The notes under the pieces: generated by a model
What the model saw: only the letters and a program-made list of their open reading frames with translations
Told to the model about the DNA's origin: nothing
The model's database searches: none
Made by a program: the position numbers and the translations under genes
Source of the DNA: an uncultured Collinsella sp.
GTDB taxonomy: Bacteria; Actinomycetota; Coriobacteriia; Coriobacteriales; Coriobacteriaceae
Direction of reading: 5' to 3'
DNA: 13,880 nucleotides
Assembly (NCBI GenBank): GCA_900546825.1
Contig: UREE01000056.1
Span: forward strand, 1 to 13,880
In this document: positions 1 to 6,219 of the stretch, piece after piece
How the letters are laid out: each line of letters starts with the position of its first letter
Position numbering within the stretch: position 1 is the stretch's first letter

Positions 1-1
1 C

Positions 2-556
2 TCGCAAAAGGTGCCGAGCTATGCCATCGTGCGCGCGAGCACCATGGAGATCGGCTACGTGGACAAGAAGCGCAAGATTGCCGGCGAGGACCGTATGCTT
101 ATCCCCGATGGCCTGCTGCAGTGCGACACGGGCGTATCGGGCAAGGAGGTCATCGACACCGTGACGCGTGTGGTTGAGGAAGTCGCCGAGGAGCACGGCG
201 CCAACACGGCCGTGGCGCTCGCCAAGGTTAAAGCCGCTGTGGCCGAGAAGGTCGAGGATGACGAGGAGCTTCCGCCCTGGGATATCGTCGATGAGGTCTT
301 TGAGGACGAGCCGGTCATCAAGGAAAGTGTGCGCGCGGCACTGACCGAGGAGAAGGTTCCCGAGCGCGTTCCCGTGGAGCGCAAACAGGTCGAGCGCGCG
401 GCGGTGCGCAATCATAAGATTCGTACCGATACGGGCATCGAGATCAGCTTCCCGGCCGAGATGGGTTCGAACTCCGAGTACATCGAGTTTGTCAACGAGC
501 CCAACGGCCTCATTTCCATCGAGCTCAAAAACATCGGCAGCATCGAGAATCGATAA
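2..556 (+). CDS. NdpA-type (37-kDa) nucleoid-associated protein, C-terminal part
   Basis: The frame is open from the window edge and ends at TAA 554-556, so about 184 C-terminal residues are visible. A GTG at 11 could be read as a start, but the frame continues upstream and the product looks truncated by the window. The C-terminus carries the conserved pattern I associate with the Firmicutes/Actinobacteria NdpA family: KKRKIAGED near the left edge, RTDTGIEISFP about 40 residues from the end, and ELKNIGSIENR at the terminus. Family members are about 330-340 aa, so a little over half is present. They bind DNA or the nucleoid; the exact role in Gram-positive bacteria is not well defined. The middle is very acidic (VEDDEELPPWD). 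A rho-independent terminator follows directly, so this gene ends its transcription unit. The family assignment is from memory of the motifs, without an alignment. Confidence 0.75.
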   Translation, partial: SQKVPSYAIVRASTMEIGYVDKKRKIAGEDRMLIPDGLLQCDTGVSGKEVIDTVTRVVEEVAEEHGANTAVALAKVKAAVAEKVEDDEELPPWDIVDEVFEDEPVIKESVRAALTEEKVPERVPVERKQVERAAVRNHKIRTDTGIEISFPAEMGSNSEYIEFVNEPNGLISIELKNIGSIENR

Positions 557-584
557 GTTGCGTTACGCCTGCAGCGAGAAAGCG

Positions 585-617
585 AAGGCCGAAGCCCTTT
601 GGGTCTTCGGCCTTTTT
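585..617 (+). terminator. Rho-independent terminator after the NdpA-type gene
   Basis: AAGGCCGAAG (585-594) pairs with CTTCGGCCTT (605-614). An inner CCC/GGG extends the stem around a TTT loop, and five T's follow at 613-617. It lies 29 bp after the stop codon. Confidence 0.9.
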
Positions 618-660
618 GCTTGGAGCTCAATTGAGTTGCAGACTGAGCATAAGTCAGCGA

Positions 661-758
661 AAGCGCCCCTAAGCGAGCAAGGTGACGTGAAAGAGGAGGG
701 AAGCGTACTTTGGTACGCGACCGACGATTGAACGTCAGATTGCCGCTTAGGGGCGTTT
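661..758. other. Long two-stage inverted repeat; candidate structured RNA or repeat element
   Basis: CGCCCCTAAGCG (664-675) is perfectly complementary to CGCTTAGGGGCG (744-755). Flanking AAG/TTT can add pairs with a G-U wobble. Inside, GCAA(GG)TGACGT pairs with ACGTCA(GA)TTGC, leaving a 2x2 purine internal loop. A purine-rich internal loop follows, and then an apical hairpin GCGTAC-TTTG-GTACGC. The whole folds as one rod of about 98 nt, far longer than a normal terminator. No credible protein is encoded. It sits between convergent genes, so it may be transcribed from either side. It could be a small RNA, a dispersed palindromic element or an unusual bidirectional terminator; the sequence alone does not decide. 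Confidence 0.6.
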
Positions 759-770
759 GTAGCGTCGACC

Positions 771-798
771 GTTCCGTCGTTCGTTAGAACGACGGAAC
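771..798. repeat. Perfect 12-bp inverted repeat (hairpin)
   Basis: GTTCCGTCGTTC (771-782) and GAACGACGGAAC (787-798) are exact reverse complements with a GTTA loop. No T-run follows on either strand, so it is not a standard intrinsic terminator. A short direct repeat GCGTCGA flanks it on both sides (about 762 and 809). Confidence 0.7.
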
Positions 799-818
799 CA
801 AAGGTGCAGCGTCGAGCC

Positions 819-846
819 GTTACGCGGGTTGGTAAACCCGCGTAAC
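819..846 (-). terminator. Perfect 12-bp hairpin just downstream of dapH
   Basis: GTTACGCGGGTT (819-830) and AACCCGCGTAAC (835-846) pair exactly around a 4-nt loop, starting 2 bp beyond the dapH stop codon (849-851). It probably protects or ends the dap operon transcript. It lacks a U-tract, so termination efficiency is uncertain. Confidence 0.5.
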
Positions 847-848
847 TA

Positions 849-1568
849 TTAAAGTTGACGTAAGCCCTCTTCCAGGCCGGTCTTGCTGTCGGTCTTCTCG
901 TCGCGCATCTTGATGACGCGGGCGGGGACACCGGCCACGACGGCGCCGGCGGGGACGTCCTCGACGCACACGGCGCCGGCGGCAACGACGGCGCCCTTGC
1001 CTACGTGCACGCCCTCCAGGACCACGGCGTTGGCGCCGATCATGACATCGTCCTCGATGATGACGGGCGTGGCGCTGGCGGGCTCTACGACGCCTGCCAA
1101 CACGGTGCCGGCACCGATGTGGCAGTTCTTACCCACGGTGGCGCGGCCGCCCAGCACGGCGCCCATATCGATCATGGAGCCTTCGCCGATGACGGAGCCG
1201 ATGTTGATGATGGCACCCATCATGATGACGGCGCGATCGCCGATCTCGACGCGGTCGCGGATGATTGCGCCCGGCTCGATGCGGGCGTTGATGCCCTTGA
1301 GGTCGAGCATGGGCACGGCGGAGTTGCGGCAGTCGTTCTCTACGTCGTAGTAGTCGATGGAATCGGCATTGGCGACCAGGATGGTCTTAAGCTCATCCCA
1401 GTCACCAAAGACGGTCTTGCCGCGACGACCGCCGTAGACGTGCGCATTGCCCCACTGGACCTTCATGCCCGGCTTTTCGCGCACGTACAGTTTGACGGGC
1501 GTTTTCTTGGGCGCGGTGGCGATGTAGTTGATAATCTCCTGTGCATCCATCTCGGCTGCGTTACTCAT
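849..1568 (-). CDS. dapH: Tetrahydrodipicolinate N-acetyltransferase (DapH)
   Basis: The 239-aa product acetylates L-2,3,4,5-tetrahydrodipicolinate with acetyl-CoA in the acetylase branch of diaminopimelate/lysine synthesis. The N-terminus (MDAQEIINYI, KKTPVKLYV) matches the small DapH N-terminal domain. From about residue 85, RNSAVPMLDLKGINARIEPG leads into a left-handed beta-helix of hexapeptide repeats (IGDRAVIMMG, INIGSVIGEG, VGKNCHIGAG), and the protein ends in EEGLRQL as in Bacillus DapH. Length agrees with the Bacillus enzyme (about 236 aa). This marks the acetylase route rather than the succinylase (DapD) route. The ATG at 1568 has AAAGGAG about 9 nt upstream. It is the last gene of the lysA-dapA-dapB-dapH unit, 39 bp after dapB, and should fall under the same lysine riboswitch. 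Confidence 0.93.
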   Translation of the reverse strand: MSNAAEMDAQEIINYIATAPKKTPVKLYVREKPGMKVQWGNAHVYGGRRGKTVFGDWDELKTILVANADSIDYYDVENDCRNSAVPMLDLKGINARIEPGAIIRDRVEIGDRAVIMMGAIINIGSVIGEGSMIDMGAVLGGRATVGKNCHIGAGTVLAGVVEPASATPVIIEDDVMIGANAVVLEGVHVGKGAVVAAGAVCVEDVPAGAVVAGVPARVIKMRDEKTDSKTGLEEGLRQL

Positions 1569-1607
1569 ATGCTGTTTCTCCTTTTCGTGGATACGGTTGA
1601 TACCTGG

Positions 1608-2348
1608 TTAGGCAAACATGACCTGGTCGAAGGTGTAGAAGCCGGGGTCGCGGGTGATGAGCTTCTGGGCGGCGGCCAGGGCGCCGTTGACAAAGATCTG
1701 GCGGCTCGTGGCACGGTGTGTGAGCGTGACCTCCTCGTCCTGGCCAAAGAAACTCACCTCGTGCACGCCGGCGACAGTGCCACCGCGCAGCGAGTGCATG
1801 CCGATCTCCTTGGGGTCGCGTGCACCGCACATGCCCTCGCGGCCATAGACGGGGTGGTAACCTGCCTCGGGCTCGGCTTCGACGACGGCGTCGAGCAGCA
1901 GCTTCGCGGTGCCGCTGGGGGCGTCGGCCTTTTGGTTGTGGTGCGTCTCGACAATCTCGCAGTCAAAGCCGGGCAACTCACGCGTGGCCTGTGCCACCAG
2001 ATGACGCAGGGCCGCGATGCCGATGGAGTAATTGCCGGAGTGCATGACGCGGGCGTTCTGACCCAGCTCGCGCAGGCGATCCATCTGCTCGGGCGTGTAG
2101 CCCGTGGTGCCCGAGACCAACGCCGCGCCCGTGCGCTCGACATAGGCGACGACAGCATTGAAGGTCGCAACGTTCGAGAAGTCGATGATGACGTCGGCTG
2201 CTGGGGCGTTCTCGAGCTCGGACAAGTCGAAGCCGGTCTGGGCGACGATATCAAAAACGGGCTGACCGGCGGCGTCGACAACGCCCTCGGCGGTGGTGCG
2301 GATGAGCGAGCCCATGCGGCCCGTTCCCATAATGACGGTCTTAATCAA
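1608..2348 (-). CDS. dapB: 4-hydroxy-tetrahydrodipicolinate reductase (DapB)
   Basis: The 246-aa product reduces the DapA product to tetrahydrodipicolinate with NAD(P)H in the cytoplasm. The Rossmann motif GTGRMG is at residues 8-13, SGTTGY at 79-84, and the catalytic/substrate signature HHNQKADAPSGTA at 136-148 (His136/His137, Lys140). The family range is about 245-275 aa, so the protein is complete. The start is TTG at 2348, eight bases inside the 3' end of dapA (TTGATTAA shares the dapA stop), preceded by GAGGGGAG about 9 nt upstream. The first downstream ATG (codon 7) would cut into the Rossmann fold, so TTG is favoured. The overlap and weak start codon suggest translational coupling to dapA. 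Confidence 0.94.
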   Translation of the reverse strand: MIKTVIMGTGRMGSLIRTTAEGVVDAAGQPVFDIVAQTGFDLSELENAPAADVIIDFSNVATFNAVVAYVERTGAALVSGTTGYTPEQMDRLRELGQNARVMHSGNYSIGIAALRHLVAQATRELPGFDCEIVETHHNQKADAPSGTAKLLLDAVVEAEPEAGYHPVYGREGMCGARDPKEIGMHSLRGGTVAGVHEVSFFGQDEEVTLTHRATSRQIFVNGALAAAQKLITRDPGFYTFDQVMFA

Positions 2349-3231
2349 GCAGACCAGCTCCCCTCAGAGCATCGGTAAGTGCAGCGCGTGTGTCGTTGGC
2401 CATGGGGCACAGCGGCATGCGGTAGTTTGCCTCGATCATACCCATCTGAGCGAGCGCTTCTTTAACGGGGATGGGATTGACCTCGCTAAAGAGGGCGTTG
2501 ATGAGCGGCTGACCGGCAATCTGGATATCGCGGGCGCGCTCCACGTCGCCGTCCAGATAGGCACGGCACATGTCATGCACGAGCTGCGGCTGAACATCGG
2601 CCCACACGCTGATGGTGCCCGAGGCGCCCAGGCTCATGAGCGGCACGGTGAGTGCGTCCTCGCCCGAGTACATGCGGAAGTCGTCGGACAGCAGGTGTGC
2701 GATCTTGGCGGCATAGGCGACGTTGCCCGAGGCTTCCTTAATACCCATGATATTGGGGTGCGCGGCCAGGCGCTCCACATTGCGCTCGCTGATGCCGCAG
2801 CCGCAGCGGCCGGGGATGTTGTAGAGGATGCAAGGGATGTCCACGGCATCGGCGACGGTCTTAAAGTGCTGGTAGATGCCCTCTTCATTGGACTTGTTGT
2901 AGTAGGGGGTAATGAGCAGCAGACCGTCGGCGCCCAGGCCTTGGTAAGTGAGCGACTTGGTGAGCATGGTTTGCGTGGAGTTGGAGCCCGAGCCGGCGAT
3001 GACGGGGACGCGTCCTGCAACATGCTTGACCACGGCGGCGACAACGGAGTTGTCCTCGTCATCGGTCATTGTGGCGCTCTCGCCGGTGGTGCCCAGGGTG
3101 AGGATGGCGTCGGTGCCGTTTTGCAGGTGGAAATCGATAAGGCGCTCGAGTGCGTCAAAGTCGACGCTGCCGTCCTTTTTAAACGGCGTAACAAGGGCGA
3201 CGATTGAGCCCTCGAGGTTGCGGATATCCAT
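2341..3231 (-). CDS. dapA: Dihydrodipicolinate synthase (DapA), from its own internal start
   Basis: This is the 3' part of the fused frame, listed separately because codon 474 is an ATG (3231) with GAAGGAG about 6 nt upstream. Free DapA of 296 aa, the normal family length, can therefore be made as well as the fusion. It condenses pyruvate with aspartate semialdehyde. In DapA numbering: GTTGES with Thr48/Thr49, TPYYNK with Tyr111, YNIPGR with Tyr137 and Arg142, and GIKEASGN with the Schiff-base Lys165. The spacing matches E. coli Thr44/45, Tyr107, Tyr133, Arg138 and Lys161 with a constant offset of four. The start MDIRNLEGSIVALVTPF is typical of stand-alone DapA. Its stop overlaps the dapB start by 8 nt. 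Confidence 0.85.
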   Translation of the reverse strand: MDIRNLEGSIVALVTPFKKDGSVDFDALERLIDFHLQNGTDAILTLGTTGESATMTDDEDNSVVAAVVKHVAGRVPVIAGSGSNSTQTMLTKSLTYQGLGADGLLLITPYYNKSNEEGIYQHFKTVADAVDIPCILYNIPGRCGCGISERNVERLAAHPNIMGIKEASGNVAYAAKIAHLLSDDFRMYSGEDALTVPLMSLGASGTISVWADVQPQLVHDMCRAYLDGDVERARDIQIAGQPLINALFSEVNPIPVKEALAQMGMIEANYRMPLCPMANDTRAALTDALRGAGLLD

Positions 3232-4650
3232 GTTCTTCTCCTTCGCTTCCGCGATCTGGATGCGCTTATTCCATTGGGCGGCGACGGCCAAGCGCTCGTC
3301 CTGAGCGCGATGGCGAGCACTTTCGGCGCGCGACTTGGCCAGCAGCTCTCGGCCGCACGGCAGCACATCGAGTGTGGCAAAATAATCGCCCGGGCGCTCG
3401 GCGCGGCGGATGAGGTCGGCCGAGCCGTCGGGGCGCAGCAGCACCTCGGCGGAGCGCAGGCGTCCGTTGTAGTTGTAGCCCATGGAGTAGCCATGCGCGC
3501 CGGTATCGTGGATCACGAGTACATCACCCATGTCGATCTGCGGTAGCTCGCGGTCGATGGCGAACTTGTCATTGTTCTCGCACAGATTGCCCGTAATGTC
3601 GTACGTGTTTGTGACAGGCGCCGCGGTCTTGTCGGAGCCACCCGGCTGGCCCATCACTGTAATGTGGTGGTAGGCGCCATACATGGCAGGGCGGATCAGA
3701 TCGACGGCGCTTGCGTCGACACCGATATAGTCCTTGTAGATCTGCTTTTCGTGGATGGCCTTGGTGACCAGGCAGCCGTAGGGGCCCATCATAAAGCGGC
3801 CCATCTCGGTGCAGATGGCCACATCGCCCATGTCGGCGGGAACCAGGATCTCGTCGTATGCCGCGTGCACTCCCTCGCCGATGGCGTGAATGTCGTTGGC
3901 CTGCTGCTCTGGCAGGTAGGGGATGCCGACGCCGCCGGATAGATTGATGAAGGCGACGTGTGCGCCGGTCTCGCGCTCCAGGCGCACGGCAAGCTCAAAG
4001 AGGATGCGCGCGAGCTTGGGGTAGTAGTCGTTGGTGACGGTGTTGCTGGCAAGGAATGCGTGGATGCCAAAGTCCTCGGCGCCCTTGGCCTTGAGCGTGC
4101 GAAAGGCCTCGAAGAGCTGCTCGGTGGTCATGCCGTACTTGGAGTCGCCCGGGTTGTCCATGATGCCGTTGGAGAGCTGGAACAAGCCGCCCGGATTAAA
4201 GCGGCAACTGACTGTCTTGGGGATGGGCCCCGCGACACGCTCAAAGAACTCGATATGGCTGATGTCGTCAAAGTTGACGATGGCGCCCAGCTTGTCGGCG
4301 AGTTCAAAGTCGGCCGCCGGCGTGTCGTTGGACGAGAACATGATGTCGTGTCCCGTGATACCCAGCGAGCGGGCGATCATGAGCTCGGTATAGCTCGAGC
4401 AATCGCAGCCGCAGCCGTATTCGTTGAGAATGGAGATGAGCGCCGGGTTGGGGTTGGCCTTGACGGCAAAGTATTCCTTAAAGCCCGGGTTCCATGCAAA
4501 GGCGTCGCGCACTTCTTGCATGTTGCGGCGGATGCCCGCCTCGTCGTATAGATGAAACGGCGTGGGGAACTGCTCGACGATATGCTCGAGCGTCTCCTTG
4601 TCCACAAACGGCTGCTTGGCCGCATATGCCTCGTTGGGGGTCAATGCCAT
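2341..4650 (-). CDS. lysA-dapA: Diaminopimelate decarboxylase fused in frame to dihydrodipicolinate synthase (LysA-DapA)
   Basis: One frame of 769 codons joins the last and the first committed enzymes of lysine synthesis. Residues 1-430 are LysA, a PLP enzyme of the alanine-racemase fold: YFAVKANPNP carries the PLP lysine (Lys64), NLSGGVGIPY is at 237-246, CTEMGRFMMGPYG at 280-292, and CENNDKFA (Cys357) and HDTGAHGYSMGYNYN at 357-395. Residues 431-473 form a charged helical linker rich in Ala, Arg and Lys. Residues 474-769 are DapA. No stop separates the halves, and the linker keeps mostly G/C third positions like real coding sequence. The ATG at 4650 has GAGG 10 nt upstream, right after the lysine riboswitch. 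A frameshift or assembly error near the junction is the main alternative: a TAA exists in another frame about 30 nt before the dapA ATG. Residues needed for both activities appear intact. Confidence 0.85.
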   Translation of the reverse strand: MALTPNEAYAAKQPFVDKETLEHIVEQFPTPFHLYDEAGIRRNMQEVRDAFAWNPGFKEYFAVKANPNPALISILNEYGCGCDCSSYTELMIARSLGITGHDIMFSSNDTPAADFELADKLGAIVNFDDISHIEFFERVAGPIPKTVSCRFNPGGLFQLSNGIMDNPGDSKYGMTTEQLFEAFRTLKAKGAEDFGIHAFLASNTVTNDYYPKLARILFELAVRLERETGAHVAFINLSGGVGIPYLPEQQANDIHAIGEGVHAAYDEILVPADMGDVAICTEMGRFMMGPYGCLVTKAIHEKQIYKDYIGVDASAVDLIRPAMYGAYHHITVMGQPGGSDKTAAPVTNTYDITGNLCENNDKFAIDRELPQIDMGDVLVIHDTGAHGYSMGYNYNGRLRSAEVLLRPDGSADLIRRAERPGDYFATLDVLPCGRELLAKSRAESARHRAQDERLAVAAQWNKRIQIAEAKEKNMDIRNLEGSIVALVTPFKKDGSVDFDALERLIDFHLQNGTDAILTLGTTGESATMTDDEDNSVVAAVVKHVAGRVPVIAGSGSNSTQTMLTKSLTYQGLGADGLLLITPYYNKSNEEGIYQHFKTVADAVDIPCILYNIPGRCGCGISERNVERLAAHPNIMGIKEASGNVAYAAKIAHLLSDDFRMYSGEDALTVPLMSLGASGTISVWADVQPQLVHDMCRAYLDGDVERARDIQIAGQPLINALFSEVNPIPVKEALAQMGMIEANYRMPLCPMANDTRAALTDALRGAGLLD

Positions 4651-4721
4651 GTCCCGTAAACCTCGCTATCCAGACGGCGCCATCTGCGCATCGAATCCGC
4701 ATAGCGTGGACCCAATGTCCG
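4651..4721 (-). promoter_or_regulatory. Leader between lysine aptamer and lysA start (expression platform)
   Basis: On the minus strand GGATAGCG (4671-4664) runs into the GAGG Shine-Dalgarno (4664-4661) of lysA. It is complementary to CGCTATCC (4728-4721), which is the 3' strand of the riboswitch P1 stem, and six of its bases also match a second CGCTAT at 4706-4701. A short hairpin CAGATG/CGTCTG lies just before it. There is no U-tract, so control by access to the ribosome-binding site is more likely than intrinsic termination. I could not settle which pairing forms with lysine bound. Confidence 0.5.
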
Positions 4722-4878
4722 GATAGCGCTCCCGCATTGCTGCAGACAGTCCTGTGGGTGTTTCCCACAGGCCCACCAGGTTGTTCGTGCCCGAAAAACC
4801 CAGTTCGGCGGGTTTCGCCTCCCCACGGGGTCAAAGCCTGCCGGCTCGCCCGCGGTTCTTCGTGCCCGCGCCTCTATC
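4722..4878 (-). promoter_or_regulatory. Lysine riboswitch (L box) aptamer
   Basis: Read on the minus strand, the leader of lysA shows the L-box hallmarks in order: GATAGAGGCGCGG at the 5' side (from 4878), an AAGAA element, GCCGAACTGGG in the middle, CCTGGTGGG, the hairpin CCTGTGGG/CCCACAGG (4771-4751) running into GGACTGTC, and the closing GGGAGCGCTATC (to 4722). GATAG and CTATC close P1. At about 157 nt it is slightly short for the class. Known L boxes lower expression of lysine biosynthesis or transport genes when lysine is bound, which fits the lysA-dapA-dapB-dapH genes downstream. The call is by eye; no covariance-model search was run. Confidence 0.88.
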
Positions 4879-4880
4879 AA

Positions 4881-4899
4881 GTGGTAACGACCCTACCAC
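4881..4899. promoter_or_regulatory. Dyad over the -10 region of the lysA-operon promoter
   Basis: GTGGTA-(7 nt)-TACCAC is a perfect 6-bp inverted repeat beginning 3 bp before the riboswitch. It overlaps the proposed -10 of the lysine operon. It may be an operator or only a 5'-terminal hairpin of the transcript. Confidence 0.4.
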
Positions 4900-4918
4900 G
4901 TTGCACTTTACCAAACAA
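4890..4918 (-). promoter_or_regulatory. Putative sigma-A-type promoter of the lysA-dapA-dapB-dapH operon
   Basis: The -35 TTGTTT (4918-4913) and -10 TAGGGT (4895-4890) are separated by 17 nt on the minus strand. Initiation would fall just before the GATAG that opens the riboswitch, as expected. The -10 is weak. Confidence 0.4.
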
Positions 4919-4935
4919 GAGTATTCGTATATAAC
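4907..4935 (+). promoter_or_regulatory. Putative promoter of the M20 amidohydrolase gene
   Basis: The -35 TTTACC (4907-4912) and -10 TATAAC (4930-4935) are 17 nt apart, about 95 bp before the ATG at 5030. The -35 box abuts the -35 box of the divergent lysine-operon promoter, so one bound regulator or polymerase could affect both. Confidence 0.45.
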
Positions 4936-5029
4936 GTTTAAAAAATGCAGGGATATGCTGGAAATAAGGGTATGGCAATCTTGCGGCACAATAGATAGCA
5001 ACCGGCGCACACCAATGAAAGGAACCTCT

Positions 5030-6217
5030 ATGACCGAGCTCCAAGAACTCCGTCGCTATCGGCGCGACTTGCACAGGATCCCGGAGCTCGACTTCGATCT
5101 TCCGCAGACTATTGCCTATATCGAGGGCGTGTTGGCGTCGCTTGCCTGCGAGGTGACCCATCCGTGCCCCAGCTGCGTCTGCGCTTTCTTTGACGCTGGC
5201 GTTGGTGCCACGCATGCCACGGCGATTCGTGCGGATATGGATGCGCTGCCCATTGCCGAGGCGACGGGTGCGGCCTTCGCCTCGTCTCATCCCGGCAAGA
5301 TGCACGCTTGCGGGCACGACGGACACATGGCCATGGCGCTCGCCGCCGCGACGTATGTCGACCGCACGATTCGCGAGCAGCCGGGTTCACTTAAACGCAA
5401 CGTGCTTTTTGTGTTCCAGCCGGCCGAGGAAACGACCGGTGGTGCCAAGACGGTATGCGAGAGGGGTGTGTTCGAGCGCTATGGGGCCGACCGCATTTTT
5501 GGCTTCCATGTGTGGCCCGATCTGTCTGCCGGCACGCTGGCGAGTTGTTCTGGTCCGCTGCTGGCGCGTTCGAGCGAGACGCATATCCATATTCACGGTG
5601 CGAGTATCCATATTGCTAAGACTTATGGTGTGCCGGTTGAGGAGTCACACGATGCCGCGTTGGCGGCAGCGAAGTTTTTGGTTACCGAGCGCGAGCTGAT
5701 GGACGAACTGGGCACCGGCGAGCCCTGTATCGGCAAGTTTGGCCTGCTGCAGGCCGGTACCGTCTGCAACGCGGTGGCGGGGGAGGCCCATGTGGCCGGC
5801 AGCTTGCGTGTGTTTACGGACGGCATGTTCGACCGTGCACGCGAGGGTGTGCGCCGCGTGCTTGATGAGGCATGCACTGCAACGGGCTGCACGTACGATC
5901 TCGACTTTGCCGAGGGCTATCCGCCGGTCGACAACGATCCCGAGTTGTTTGATCGAATCGCGCCTGCTCTGCCCGAGTTACAGCTCGTGGACGAGCCGCT
6001 GCTGATTGCCGAGGATTTCGCGTTCTATCAACGCCATCTGCCGGGCGTGTTTTTCTTGCTGGGCACGGGCGTGCCAGAGGGACAAGAAAACCCGATCGAC
6101 GCTGATGGCTGCCCAGCCTATGCCACAAGCGCTCTGCATACCGATAGCATGCTCTTCGACGAGGAAATCCTACTCAAGGGCCTCGATGTCTACAAACGAT
6201 TGCTTGGCTTGGAGTGA
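5030..6217 (+). CDS. M20 family amidohydrolase, probable N-acetyl-diaminopimelate deacetylase
   Basis: The 395-aa metallopeptidase-fold protein is of normal length for M20D amidohydrolases (about 380-400). Motifs in order: LHRIPELDF (14-22), RADMDALPI (67-75), MHACGHDGH (91-99, metal ligands Cys94/His96), PAEE (131-134, catalytic Glu133 and metal Glu134), FHVWP (His160), EDFAFYQRHLPGVFFLLG near the C-terminus and LHTDSMLF at the end. Family members remove acyl groups from amino acids. The divergent neighbours dapH, dapB, dapA and lysA make N-acetyl-LL-diaminopimelate deacetylation the best guess, since the DapH route needs it; a general aminoacylase or hippurate-type hydrolase remains possible. 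The start at 5030 has AAAGGAA close upstream. An in-frame ATG at 5015 lies before that Shine-Dalgarno and is less likely. The dimerisation-domain segment reads GASIHIAKTYG where many members have a GHAA-type motif. Confidence 0.85.
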   Translation: MTELQELRRYRRDLHRIPELDFDLPQTIAYIEGVLASLACEVTHPCPSCVCAFFDAGVGATHATAIRADMDALPIAEATGAAFASSHPGKMHACGHDGHMAMALAAATYVDRTIREQPGSLKRNVLFVFQPAEETTGGAKTVCERGVFERYGADRIFGFHVWPDLSAGTLASCSGPLLARSSETHIHIHGASIHIAKTYGVPVEESHDAALAAAKFLVTERELMDELGTGEPCIGKFGLLQAGTVCNAVAGEAHVAGSLRVFTDGMFDRAREGVRRVLDEACTATGCTYDLDFAEGYPPVDNDPELFDRIAPALPELQLVDEPLLIAEDFAFYQRHLPGVFFLLGTGVPEGQENPIDADGCPAYATSALHTDSMLFDEEILLKGLDVYKRLLGLE

Positions 6218-6219
6218 CG

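Noticed and set aside
849..1568. DapD (succinyltransferase) rather than DapH
   Set aside because: The N-terminal MDAQEIINYI/KKTPVKLYV block, the length and the EEGLRQL end match the Bacillus-type acetyltransferase, and an M20 deacetylase lies nearby.
1005..2378. 457-codon open frame on the plus strand
   Set aside because: It lies antisense to dapH and dapB. Its product is a low-complexity Gly/Asp/Val/His-rich string, typical of a shadow frame in GC-rich DNA.
4651..4900. T-box leader before lysA
   Set aside because: There is no T-box antiterminator sequence (GGTGG-type bulge) and no terminator. The ordered L-box consensus fits much better.
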